From positions 1-32,425 of the forward strand of contig NZ_PGEZ01000005.1 of assembly GCF_002797495.1 (NCBI RefSeq): a stretch of DNA of 32,425 nt. The letters are read 5' to 3'. Below, in pieces: positions 1 to 7,421 of this stretch. Below the pieces are notes generated by a model. The model saw only the letters and a program-made list of their open reading frames with translations. It did not search any database and was not told the origin of the DNA. The DNA comes from Mumia flava (GTDB lineage Bacteria > Actinomycetota > Actinomycetes > Propionibacteriales > Nocardioidaceae). Position 1 is the first letter of the stretch, and each line of letters begins with the position of its first letter. The translations under genes were made by a program, and so were the position numbers.

Positions 1-964
1 CGATCGGGTGCGGCTCCTCGCGCACGACCTCGGCCGGCGCCTTGTCGTCGCGCACCCCCTGGAACCGTGGGTGCCGCAGTCGCCCGGCGTCGGTCCACTC
101 GCTGAACCCGACCTCGACGACGAGCCGCGGCGCGACCCAGTGCGGATGCTCGCGCCGGACCGCGGCGCCGACGTCGTCGACGAACGGGCTCGTCTCGCGC
201 CCCAGCGGCTCGAGCATCGATCCGAGCCGGTCCAGCATGGCCTGGTCGAAGCCGGTGCCGACCTTGCCGGCGTACCGCAGGGCGTCGCCGTCGTAGTAGC
301 CGACGAGCAGCGCCCCGAGACCCTTGCGGCTGCCCTGCCCGGTGGTCCAGCCGCCGACGACGAGCTCCTGGCCGCGGACGACCTTGAACTTCAGCCAGTC
401 CGGAGAGCGCTTCCCCGCCTGGTACGTCGATGCGGCCCGCTTGGCCATCACGCCCTCCCAGCCGGCCCGCTCCGCGTGGTGCAGCATCGCGAGCCCGTGC
501 TCCGCCTCGTGGTCGCTGAACCGCAGCACCGGCCCGAAGGCGAACGCGTCGGCGAGCGCCGCCTTGCGGGTCGTCAGCGCGAGTCCACGCAGGTCGTGGC
601 CGTCGTAGCGGGGAAGGTCGAACGCGTAGTACGCGAGGGTCACGCCGGCGCCGGCGATCGTACGGGGGTCCGTGACGTGCATCCGCTTCTGCAGGTCGGC
701 GAAGCTGGTCTGCTCGCCGCGCATCGCGCACAGCTCGCCGTCGACCACGAAGTCGGTCGCGGTGTCGAAACCCGCGAAGGCCTCGACGATCTCCGGGTAC
801 TGCGCGGTGACGTCGTTGTGGTTGCGCGAGTACAAGCGCACCCGGGCGTCCTCGCGGATCGCCATCAGGCGTTCGCCGTCCAGCTTGCGCTCGAAGACCC
901 AGTCCGGATCGTCGAACCGACGTGACGTGAGCGTCGCGAGCATCGGTGCGATCCACAGCGCCAT
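1..964 (-). CDS. ATP-dependent DNA ligase (3' end beyond window)
   Basis: Seals DNA nicks using ATP and is related to the ligase domain of LigD and to stand-alone LigC, so a role in repair or end joining is likely. Translation from ATG at 964 begins MALWIAPMLATL. The nucleotidyl-transfer motif KLDGER places the adenylated lysine at residue 27. Further family motifs follow: YYAFDL (motif III region), EGVMAKR (IV) and DWLKFK (V). The OB-fold tail with EVGFSEWTDAGRLRHPRF and RDDK is visible before the window ends; 321 codons are present. The start is supported by a TACTGT hexamer (971-976) six bases upstream, fitting a leaderless transcript. No Ku, primase or nuclease gene is visible, so a link to NHEJ is inference. 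Confidence 0.9.
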   Translation of the reverse strand, partial: MALWIAPMLATLTSRRFDDPDWVFERKLDGERLMAIREDARVRLYSRNHNDVTAQYPEIVEAFAGFDTATDFVVDGELCAMRGEQTSFADLQKRMHVTDPRTIAGAGVTLAYYAFDLPRYDGHDLRGLALTTRKAALADAFAFGPVLRFSDHEAEHGLAMLHHAERAGWEGVMAKRAASTYQAGKRSPDWLKFKVVRGQELVVGGWTTGQGSRKGLGALLVGYYDGDALRYAGKVGTGFDQAMLDRLGSMLEPLGRETSPFVDDVGAAVRREHPHWVAPRLVVEVGFSEWTDAGRLRHPRFQGVRDDKAPAEVVREEPHPI

Positions 965-1123
965 GGGACGACAGTACGGCGGGCGGAGCCGTACGGCCCG
1001 CGGCGTGCGTCGAGGACCCGACCCGGGCGCGGTCTCGATGAGAACACGTTCATCCGCGCCTCATGGTGCCCTCACGCGGCGCCGAGAGGCTGGGTCCGTC
1101 GTGAGAGAGACCACGCGACGAGC

Positions 1124-1145
1124 CACCGAGTGAACACCGAGTGAA
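1124..1145 (+). repeat. 11-bp direct repeat before the secreted-protein gene
   Basis: CACCGAGTGAA occurs twice back to back (1124-1134, 1135-1145), ending just before the ribosome-binding site. The rest of the 965-1158 gap holds a CCGTACGG palindrome near 989 and a small inverted repeat GATGA/TCATC (1038-1055). I see no clear promoter for the downstream gene. Confidence 0.5.
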
Positions 1146-1158
1146 AGAGAGCTGGGAC

Positions 1159-1551
1159 ATGACGACCATGCGACGGATCACCGCCACCCTGGGGGCCGGG
1201 GCGCTGCTCGCCGCACCCTTGACCGTCCTGACCGCCGCGCCTGCCAGCGCCGATGCGGAGCGGGACCGGGAGTTCCGCGTCGCGGGCGCGGAGGTGGACT
1301 TCTCGGTCGAGAAGGACGACGGCCGTTTCGAGATCGACGTCGACCTCGATGACGCTCGCCCGGGGAGCCGCTGGAAGATCGTGCTGCGGCACGACGGCAA
1401 GCGGTTCCACAAGCGGGTTCACCGCGCCGACCGCGACGGTGACATCGACATCGACAAGGTGCGGCGCAACACCGCGGGCAAGGACGTCTTCAAGCTGAAG
1501 GTCAAGAAGATCGGCGGGCCGAAGAAGGTCCGCACGATCCGCATGCGCTGA
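1159..1551 (+). CDS. small secreted basic protein, function unknown
   Basis: A 130-residue exported protein. It has a classical signal peptide: MTTMRR, a hydrophobic stretch of alanines and leucines, and an ASA cleavage motif followed by DAERD. The mature part is about 95 residues and strongly charged, with alternating charged and hydrophobic residues that suggest a small beta-sheet domain; it ends in a Lys/Arg-rich tail (VKKIGGPKKVRTIRMR). It has no cysteines. ATG 1159 is preferred over GTG 1141 because GAGAG lies about eight bases before it and the signal peptide then has a normal length. A 9-bp hairpin follows the gene, so it is probably a single-gene unit. I do not recognise a named family. 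Confidence 0.75.
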   Translation: MTTMRRITATLGAGALLAAPLTVLTAAPASADAERDREFRVAGAEVDFSVEKDDGRFEIDVDLDDARPGSRWKIVLRHDGKRFHKRVHRADRDGDIDIDKVRRNTAGKDVFKLKVKKIGGPKKVRTIRMR

Positions 1552-1578
1552 CGCGCCGTCGACGCACGCGCGACACGT

Positions 1579-1611
1579 CGGCACGGCACGGGCGGGCCCC
1601 GGGCCGTGCCG
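1579..1611. terminator. hairpin terminator after the secreted-protein gene
   Basis: A perfect 9-bp stem CGGCACGGC / GCCGTGCCG (1579-1587 with 1603-1611) surrounds a 15-nt GC-rich loop. It lies 28 bases after the stop at 1551. There is no T-tract, as is usual in high-GC actinobacteria. Confidence 0.6.
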
Positions 1612-1667
1612 ATGCCACGCGTGGGCCCCGACGCCACGTCGTACGAGGATGTGTCGGTGCGCGGCGC

Positions 1668-1688
1668 TAGATTCGAACACATGCTCGA
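1668..1688 (+). promoter_or_regulatory. leaderless promoter with LexA-type SOS box over the start codon
   Basis: The -10 hexamer TAGATT (1668-1673) ends seven bases before ATG 1681. TCGAACACATGCTCGA (1673-1688) matches the actinobacterial LexA consensus TCGAAC-N4-GTTCGA at 11 of its 12 fixed positions and overlaps both the -10 and the start codon. Mycobacterial 13E12-family genes are known LexA targets, which supports SOS control here. Confidence 0.75.
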
Positions 1689-3300
1689 CAGCCCAGCCGG
1701 CACGCCGACCGCCACCGACACGGGTGTGGCGTCGACCGCGTTGAGCCTCCTGGATGCGCTCGAGCGGCGCGTCGCCGCCGAGCTCGCCCGGGCGCGTGAG
1801 GCCGTCACTGCTGCGGCCGAGCCGCACCTCGCCCAGGGTGCTGGTGAGGTCGAGCTGATCGCCGCGTGCGAGACGGTCGTCCGGATCGCCCAAGGCCACC
1901 AGCACGACGCCGTGTCTTCGCTCCGTGCGCGACGCGAGGCCGCCGACCCCGCACGCTCCGAGCCTCGCCGGCGCGCCCGGGATCGTTCGCTGCGGGCGGA
2001 GGTCGGGATGGCCCGCGGCATCGGCAACGGCGCCGGCCAGCACCACCTCGACGTCGCGTCCGCCCTGCGCGACCACCCCTGCACCCACGGACTGCTCCGC
2101 GACGGACACATCAGTGCCGCGGTCGCCGCTGCCGTCGTCGGCGAGACCCAGGCCCTCGACCTTGCCCGCCGCGCCCGCGTCGACCAGCTGATCGCCACCT
2201 CCCTGCCCGGGGCGACACCCCGCGAAGCGGCCGCGATCGCGCGCCGCCACGTGCTGGCACTCGACCCCGCCGGCGCCGAGGCCCGGGCCCGCGCGGCCCG
2301 GGCCACGCGACACGTCCGCCTGCGTCGTCGCCCTGACGCAACGGCCGAGCTGACGGTCCGCGGAGGCGCCGAGCAGATCGTCGCGGCCTGGCGACGCCTC
2401 GCTCGCGACTCGGCCCTCGCCAAGGCCCGCGGAGAGCGCCGCGCCGGCCCAGGTGGCAGCTCTCGCTCGGGTGAGACCCCGGGCCCCCGCGGCGCCCTGG
2501 GATCCGGTGCCGCCGCTGAGACCGGTGCCGCCGCTGGGTCTCGTGCCGCCGCTGGGTCTCGTGCCGCCGCTGGGTCTGGTGCCGCCGCGGGGTCTGGCGG
2601 CAACCCGGTCGAGGCCCGGCCGACCGTGCGGCAGCTGATGGCCGACCTCGCACTCGAGGCGCTCACCGGCACGGCTGTCGCAGCCGATGGGTCCTCACCC
2701 GCGACCCCGGTCGAGGTCGGCCTGCTGATGCGGCCCGAGGTGCTGTTCGGCACGGAGGACACCCCGCCCGTCCTCGACGGGTACGGCCCGATCCCCGCCG
2801 CACTCGCCCGCCGACTCATCGACCGCGACACCACGTGGCTGCGGCGGCTGTTCACCGACGACCGCGGGGATCCGGTCGACAGCGACCCCCGGCGCCGACG
2901 GTTCCCTGAGCGCCTCGCGCGCCTGATCCGCGCGACCGACGGGCACTGTCTTCGTCCCTACTGCGACTGCGACATCACCGACATCGACCACACCCGCGCC
3001 CACGCCCGTGGCGGCCCGACCACCCAGGACAACGGCGCCGGCACGTGCGAGCACGACAACCTCCTGAAGGAGGGGCGCGGGTGGCGCGTCCGCACCTCGG
3101 TTCCCCAGGCCGGCGACGGGTCCGTGCCGCAGCAGATCAGCTGGACCACCCCGACCGGACACTCCTACGTCGCCGACCGTCGACACTCCGGCAACCGCGG
3201 CCCGACCCTGATCGCCGTCCGACGACCGCGCCGCGAGCTCACGACGCTCGAGGAACACCTGCACGACGTGATCGCCCGCCATCGACCCCGCCGAGAGTGA
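1681..3300 (+). CDS. DUF222 / 13E12-family HNH endonuclease-like protein
   Basis: A 539-residue protein with the architecture of the mycobacterial 13E12 repeat family: a helical DUF222 region over roughly residues 15-250, a low-complexity Ala/Gly/Ser linker near residues 270-310, and a C-terminal HNH nuclease domain near 420-470. The HNH part shows HCLRPYCDCD, then IDH (His437), GGPTTQDN and CEHDNLLK, so both the metal-binding residues and the Cys pairs appear intact. The start at ATG 1681 is chosen because a -10 hexamer and a LexA box directly precede it; GTG 1606 lies in the upstream terminator. The linker is encoded by five 18-bp repeats. The family is often present in many copies per genome. 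Its role is not established; induction on DNA damage is the best-supported inference. Confidence 0.88.
   Translation: MLDSPAGTPTATDTGVASTALSLLDALERRVAAELARAREAVTAAAEPHLAQGAGEVELIAACETVVRIAQGHQHDAVSSLRARREAADPARSEPRRRARDRSLRAEVGMARGIGNGAGQHHLDVASALRDHPCTHGLLRDGHISAAVAAAVVGETQALDLARRARVDQLIATSLPGATPREAAAIARRHVLALDPAGAEARARAARATRHVRLRRRPDATAELTVRGGAEQIVAAWRRLARDSALAKARGERRAGPGGSSRSGETPGPRGALGSGAAAETGAAAGSRAAAGSRAAAGSGAAAGSGGNPVEARPTVRQLMADLALEALTGTAVAADGSSPATPVEVGLLMRPEVLFGTEDTPPVLDGYGPIPAALARRLIDRDTTWLRRLFTDDRGDPVDSDPRRRRFPERLARLIRATDGHCLRPYCDCDITDIDHTRAHARGGPTTQDNGAGTCEHDNLLKEGRGWRVRTSVPQAGDGSVPQQISWTTPTGHSYVADRRHSGNRGPTLIAVRRPRRELTTLEEHLHDVIARHRPRRE
2506..2595 (+). repeat. five 18-bp in-frame repeats (DUF222 linker)
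   Basis: GGTGCCGCCGCTGGGTCT-like units repeat five times (2506, 2524, 2542, 2560, 2578) and encode a G-A-A-A-G-S/E-R/T pattern. Because 18 is a multiple of three, copy number can change without loss of frame. Confidence 0.85.
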
Positions 3301-3324
3301 CCCCGCCGCACGGAACGCCGCCAG

Positions 3325-3403
3325 GCCCGGCAGGTGTGACTCGGGCCCGGCAGGTGTGGCTCAAGCCCGGCAGCGTGACTCGGGCCCGGCGGCGTGACTC
3401 GGG
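3325..3403. repeat. four ~20-bp tandem repeats in the gap before the E1 alpha gene
   Basis: GCCCGGCAGGTGTGACTCGG-like units start at 3325, 3345, 3365 and 3384, with small variations and one unit of 19 bases. They fill the first part of the 254-bp gap between the DUF222 gene and the dehydrogenase promoter. I see no coding potential. Confidence 0.75.
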
Positions 3404-3419
3404 CGCAACACCCGGGTGC

Positions 3420-3453
3420 TAGCCTGGCAGCACGGTGTGAGCGCGCTCACACC
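3420..3453 (+). promoter_or_regulatory. dehydrogenase operon promoter with CRP/GlxR-type palindrome
   Basis: A perfect 20-bp palindrome (3434-3453) contains TGTGAGCGCGCTCACA (3436-3451), an exact fit to the TGTGA-N6-TCACA site of CRP/GlxR cAMP-receptor regulators. A likely extended -10, TGCTAGCCT, ends at 3425, which puts the site at about +4 to +20 and suggests repression. The leader is about 120 nt. Confidence 0.7.
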
Positions 3454-3554
3454 CGACGTCCTCAGTCCCACCACCCTCGGGACCGAGGACGCCGCTTCAG
3501 ACACGCCGGTCGCGGCGACCCCGACGACCGTCCAGACCCTGAGGAGACAGCCGT

Positions 3555-4652
3555 ATGGCCGACTTCGCCGACCCCGAGCTGGTGCAGCTTCTGACGCCCG
3601 AGGGCGAGCGCATCGAGCATCCCGACTACCGCTTCGACGGTGACGACGAGACGATCGCCGGCTTCTACCGCGACCTCGTGCTGTCCCGTCGGATCGACAC
3701 CGAGGCCACGGCCCTGCAGCGGCACGGCGAGCTGGGCATCTGGGCCTCGCTGCTCGGCCAGGAAGCCTCGCAGATCGGATCCGGTCGTGCGCTGGCTCCG
3801 CAGGACTTCGTGTTCCCGACCTACCGCGAGCACGGTGTCGCGTGGTGCCGCGGACTCGACCCCGCCGCGCTGCTGCATCTGTTCCGGGGTGTCGACCAGA
3901 GCGGGTGGGACCCCGCTGCCTACAACTTCGGGCTCTACACGATCGTGATCGGGGCCCAGACGCTGCACGCTACCGGCTACGCGATGGGTGTCCAGCTGGA
4001 CGATGCCGTCGGCACCGGTGAGCAGGGTCGCGACACGGCCGTGGTCGCGTACTTCGGTGACGGTGCGACCAGCCAGGGTGATGTCAACGAGGCGTTCGTC
4101 TGGGCGAGCGTGACGAACGCACCGGTCGTCTTCTTCTGCCAGAACAACCAGTGGGCCATCTCCGAGCCCACGACCCGCCAGACCCGCGTCCCGCTCTACC
4201 AGCGTGCGGCCGGCTTCGGCTTCCCCGGTGTCCGGGTGGACGGCAACGACGTGCTGGCCGTCCACGCCGTGACCACCGAGGCGCTCCAGCGTGCGCGGGA
4301 GGGCAGCGGGCCCAGCCTGATCGAGGCGTACACGTACCGGATGGGAGCCCACACCACCACCGACGACCCGACCCGCTACCGGCACTCCGACGAGGTCGAG
4401 CGCTGGAAGCTGCGTGACCCGATCGAGCGGGTGCGTGCCTACCTGCGTCGGGTCCACGCCGTCGACGACGCCTTCTTCGACGACGTCGACGCGGAGGCCG
4501 AGGCGCTCGGCGAGCGACTGCGTACGGAGTGCCGCCAGCTGCCCGATCCCGACCCGGCCAAGCTGTTCGACCTGGTCTACGCCGAGCAGACCCCGGAGCT
4601 CGCCGCGCAACGCGACGAGCTCGCCGAGTGGCTCGCGACGGAGGTGGCGTGA
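3555..4652 (+). CDS. 2-oxoacid dehydrogenase E1 component, alpha subunit
   Basis: Thiamine-diphosphate subunit that decarboxylates a 2-oxoacid and, with E1 beta, passes the acyl group to the E2 lipoyl arm. The 365 residues are normal for the alpha subunit of a heterotetrameric E1. The TPP/magnesium motif runs from GDG (168-170) to NN (197-198). The phosphorylation-loop region YRMGAHTTTDDPTRYR (261-276) with the DDPTRYR form is typical of branched-chain and actinobacterial BkdA/PdhA proteins. AGGAGA lies nine bases before ATG 3555. The stop overlaps the next start by one base, so translation is coupled. No E3 gene is present. The substrate (branched-chain 2-oxoacids or pyruvate) cannot be fixed from sequence alone. 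Confidence 0.93.
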   Translation: MADFADPELVQLLTPEGERIEHPDYRFDGDDETIAGFYRDLVLSRRIDTEATALQRHGELGIWASLLGQEASQIGSGRALAPQDFVFPTYREHGVAWCRGLDPAALLHLFRGVDQSGWDPAAYNFGLYTIVIGAQTLHATGYAMGVQLDDAVGTGEQGRDTAVVAYFGDGATSQGDVNEAFVWASVTNAPVVFFCQNNQWAISEPTTRQTRVPLYQRAAGFGFPGVRVDGNDVLAVHAVTTEALQRAREGSGPSLIEAYTYRMGAHTTTDDPTRYRHSDEVERWKLRDPIERVRAYLRRVHAVDDAFFDDVDAEAEALGERLRTECRQLPDPDPAKLFDLVYAEQTPELAAQRDELAEWLATEVA

Positions 4653-5629
4653 TGACGACGATGACGATGGCGAAGGCGCTGAACTCGGGTCTGCGCCGAG
4701 CGATGGAGAACGACGACAAGGTCGTCCTGATGGGTGAGGACATCGGCCGGCTCGGCGGCGTCTTCCGGATCACTGACGGGCTCCAGAAGGACTTCGGCGA
4801 GAACAAGGTGATCGACACCCCGCTCGCGGAGTCCGGGATCGTGGGCACCGCGGTCGGGATGGCGCTGCGCGGCTACCGGCCCGTCGTGGAGATCCAGTTC
4901 GACGGGTTCGTCTACCCGGCGTACGACCAGATCGTGAGCCAGGTCGCGAAGTTCCGCTACCGCAGCGGCGGCCGTCAGGCGATGCCGATCGTGATCCGGA
5001 TCCCGTACGGCGGAGGGATCGGCGCCGTCGAGCACCACTCGGAGTCGCCCGAGGCGCAGTTCGTGCATACGGCGGGCCTCAAGGTGGTGTCCTGCTCGAA
5101 CCCGGCCGACGCGTACTGGATGGTGCAGCAGGCGATCGCGTGCGACGACCCGGTGGTCTTCCTCGAGCCGAAGCGCCTGTACCACTCCGCGAAGGGCGAC
5201 GTCGACGTCGACGAGCCGCCGGCGCCGTTGTTCGCGTCGCGCGTGATCCGGCCCGGGACCACCGCGACGGTCCTCGCCTACGGGCCGTCGGTCAGCATCG
5301 CGATGGGCGCCGCGAGCGCCGGCGAGGCCGACGGGCTCGACCTGGAGGTGATCGACCTGCGCACGCTCTCACCGTTCGACCTCGAGCCCGTGTACGAGTC
5401 GGTGCGCAGGACGGGCCGCGCGGTCGTCGTCCACGAGGCGCACCGCACGCTCGGGACCGGAGCGGAGATCGCCGCACGGATCACCGAGGACTGCTTCTAC
5501 TCGCTCGAGGCGCCCGTGCTCCGGGTCACCGGGTACGACACGCCGTACCCGCCGAGCCGGGTGGAGGAGACGTACCTGCCGGATCTCGACCGGGTGCTCG
5601 ACGCCGTCGACCGCTCGCTGGGGTGGTGA
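4652..5629 (+). CDS. 2-oxoacid dehydrogenase E1 component, beta subunit
   Basis: The 325-residue transketolase-like beta subunit that completes the E1 active site. It opens MTTMTMAKALNSGLRRAM and carries the family blocks GEDIGRLGGVFRIT, DTPLAESGIVGTAVGMAL, EIQFDGFVYPAYDQI and HHSESPEA, with the C-terminal half including DLRTLSPFD and VVVHEAHRT. ATG 4652 is chosen because GGAGGTGG lies at 4640-4647 and the start shares one base with the upstream stop (TGATG), the tight packing expected for subunits made in equal amounts. The downstream E2 gene begins within a few bases. Confidence 0.94.
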   Translation: MTTMTMAKALNSGLRRAMENDDKVVLMGEDIGRLGGVFRITDGLQKDFGENKVIDTPLAESGIVGTAVGMALRGYRPVVEIQFDGFVYPAYDQIVSQVAKFRYRSGGRQAMPIVIRIPYGGGIGAVEHHSESPEAQFVHTAGLKVVSCSNPADAYWMVQQAIACDDPVVFLEPKRLYHSAKGDVDVDEPPAPLFASRVIRPGTTATVLAYGPSVSIAMGAASAGEADGLDLEVIDLRTLSPFDLEPVYESVRRTGRAVVVHEAHRTLGTGAEIAARITEDCFYSLEAPVLRVTGYDTPYPPSRVEETYLPDLDRVLDAVDRSLGW

Positions 5630-5634
5630 GCGCG

Positions 5635-7224
5635 ATGGCGGTCAACGAGTACAGGATGCCCGACCCGGGCGAGGGGCTGACCGAGGCCGAGATCATCTCG
5701 TGGCGGGTCGCGGTCGGAGACGAGATCAAGGTCAACGACATCATCGTCGAGGTCGAGACGGCCAAGTCGCTCGTGGAGCTCCCGAGCCCGTACGGCGGGG
5801 TGGTGCGCGACCTGCTGGTCGCCGAGGGGGACACGGTCGCGGTCGGCACGCCGATCATCGCGGTCGCGGACCCGTCGGACGAGTCTGACGCCCAGGTCGG
5901 TCCCGCGGACCGCGCCGCGGGCCAGGCTGCCGTGCAGCAGACGGTCACACCGCAGGCGCAGGAGGCGACCGCCCACGAGCCGGCCACGCACGAGCCGGCC
6001 ACGCACGAGTCGGCGGAAGGGGCCCCGAACAAGACCCTGGTCGGGTACGGGCCGCGCGAGCAGAGCACGACCCGCCGCCGGCGGCGGTCGCACGCGGGCG
6101 CGTCGAACGGTGCGGTCGCCCCCGCGCCGGCCGCCGGGACCCCGTCCCCGCCGGTCGAGGCGCGAGCGGGCGCTTCCTCCCCGCCGGTCGAGGCGCGAGC
6201 GGGCGCTTCCTCCCCGCCGGTCGAGGCGCGAGCGGGCGCTTCCTCCCCGCCGGTCGAGGCGCGAGCGGAGCGAGCGATCGAGACCCCCAGCACCATCCGT
6301 ACGCTCGCCAAGCCACCGGTCCGCAAGCTGGCCATGCTGCTCGGGGTCGACCTGCGGGACGTGCCGCCGAGCGGGTCGAACGGGATCGTCACCCGTGAGG
6401 ACGTCGAGGCGTACGCCGACCGGACCGGCGCCGTACCTCCGGACGGTGCCGAGTCGGCAGCAGCGGCCACGGCAGCGAGCGGGGCGGCTCCGGCCGCCCA
6501 GACCGCGCCGACGCCGGCCACCGACGACCGGATCACCCGCGTTCCGGTCAAGGGGGTCCGCAAGGCGACAGCCGAGGCGATGGTCTCGTCGGCGTTCACG
6601 GCACCGCACGTGACGGAGTGGCTGACGGTCGACGTCTCCGCGACGATGGACCTGGTCGAGAGCATGAAGTCCGATCCGTCGCTCGCCGACGTGAAGGTCT
6701 CGCCGCTGCTGCTCATCGCCCGCGCGGTGTGCCTCGCGCTGCGCCGTACGCCGTCGATGAATGCCTCCTTCGACGCCGAGCGCTCGGAGATCGTGCTGAA
6801 GCACGACGTCCATCTCGGGATCGCGACCGCATCGGACCGGGGGCTGCTCGTCCCGGTCGTCCGCGACGCCGACCGGCTGTCGATGCCCGAGCTGGCGCAG
6901 GGGATCGGCGAGAAGATCACCGCGGCGCGGGACGGGCGCATCCCGCCCGAGGACCTGGCGGGCGGCACGTTCAGCATCACGAACGTCGGCGTGTTCGGGG
7001 TCGACGCGGGCACGCCGATCCTCGTGCCCGGACAGACCGGCATCCTCGCCGTCGGGCAGATCGCGCGCCGGCCGTGGGTCCTCGGCGACGAGGTCGTCCC
7101 GCGGTGGGTCACGACGCTCGCGGTGTCGTTCGACCACCGGGTCGTCGACGGCGCGGACGGGTCGCGGTTCCTCGCCGACGTGGGGAGGCTGCTGACGGAC
7201 CCGGCACGTGCCTTGACCTTCTGA
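5635..7224 (+). CDS. 2-oxoacid dehydrogenase E2 (dihydrolipoamide acyltransferase)
   Basis: Core of the complex: it carries the acyl group on a lipoyl arm and transfers it to CoA. Order of parts: one lipoyl domain (about 1-80) with the modified lysine in ETAKS (Lys44); a long Ala/Pro/Glu linker with THEPA repeats and four SPPVEARA-type repeats (about 171-217); the peripheral-subunit-binding domain (about 220-262, PPVRKLAMLLGVDLRDV...GIVTREDVEAY); a second linker; and the catalytic domain, ending with DHRVVDG (His501, Asp505). Total 529 residues. GTG 5626, overlapping the E1 beta stop, is an alternative start adding three residues. The repeated linker is encoded by a DNA repeat also found in intergenic DNA here (see findings). 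Confidence 0.93.
   Translation: MAVNEYRMPDPGEGLTEAEIISWRVAVGDEIKVNDIIVEVETAKSLVELPSPYGGVVRDLLVAEGDTVAVGTPIIAVADPSDESDAQVGPADRAAGQAAVQQTVTPQAQEATAHEPATHEPATHESAEGAPNKTLVGYGPREQSTTRRRRRSHAGASNGAVAPAPAAGTPSPPVEARAGASSPPVEARAGASSPPVEARAGASSPPVEARAERAIETPSTIRTLAKPPVRKLAMLLGVDLRDVPPSGSNGIVTREDVEAYADRTGAVPPDGAESAAAATAASGAAPAAQTAPTPATDDRITRVPVKGVRKATAEAMVSSAFTAPHVTEWLTVDVSATMDLVESMKSDPSLADVKVSPLLLIARAVCLALRRTPSMNASFDAERSEIVLKHDVHLGIATASDRGLLVPVVRDADRLSMPELAQGIGEKITAARDGRIPPEDLAGGTFSITNVGVFGVDAGTPILVPGQTGILAVGQIARRPWVLGDEVVPRWVTTLAVSFDHRVVDGADGSRFLADVGRLLTDPARALTF
6145..6285 (+). repeat. 33-bp in-frame repeats inside the E2 linker, REP-like family
   Basis: TCCCCGCCGGTCGAGGCGCG-type 33-bp units begin at 6145, 6178, 6211 and 6244. 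The last runs into GAGCGGAGCGAGCGATCGAGACC (ending 6285). In reverse complement, 6247-6285 matches the intergenic element starting at 8912 at 36 of 37 aligned positions, with two one-base gaps. The units encode S-P-P-V-E-A-R-A-G-A-S. Confidence 0.85.
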
Positions 7225-7269
7225 GCGGGCCGGCGGGTCCCCTTTCCCGCCGGTCGCCGGGTTGCCGGT

Positions 7270-7305
7270 CCTGGAGGGGTGGCGTCTGCACGCCACCCCT
7301 CCAGG
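7270..7305. terminator. strong hairpin terminator after the E2 gene
   Basis: CCTGGAGGGGTGGCGT (7270-7285) pairs perfectly over 16 bp with ACGCCACCCCTCCAGG (7290-7305) around the tetraloop CTGC. It lies 45 bases after the E2 stop and separates the operon from the HTH gene. Confidence 0.85.
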
Positions 7306-7421
7306 TGCGTCCTGGTGTCCGAATCACGTCAGTTCGCGGGATTCCGGCCGTGCGCGACCTCGGCGCTCGCTACGTTGCCTCACAGCCGTGCGGCTCGACC
7401 CGTGCGGTCGGAGGGGCTTCG

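Noticed and set aside
8-925. Long forward-strand reading frame opposite the DNA ligase
   Set aside because: The reverse strand encodes all ligase motifs; the forward frame is a GC-rich shadow without recognisable domains.
1606-1680. Upstream GTG start for the DUF222 gene
   Set aside because: It lies inside the terminator hairpin, and the promoter and SOS box point to ATG 1681.
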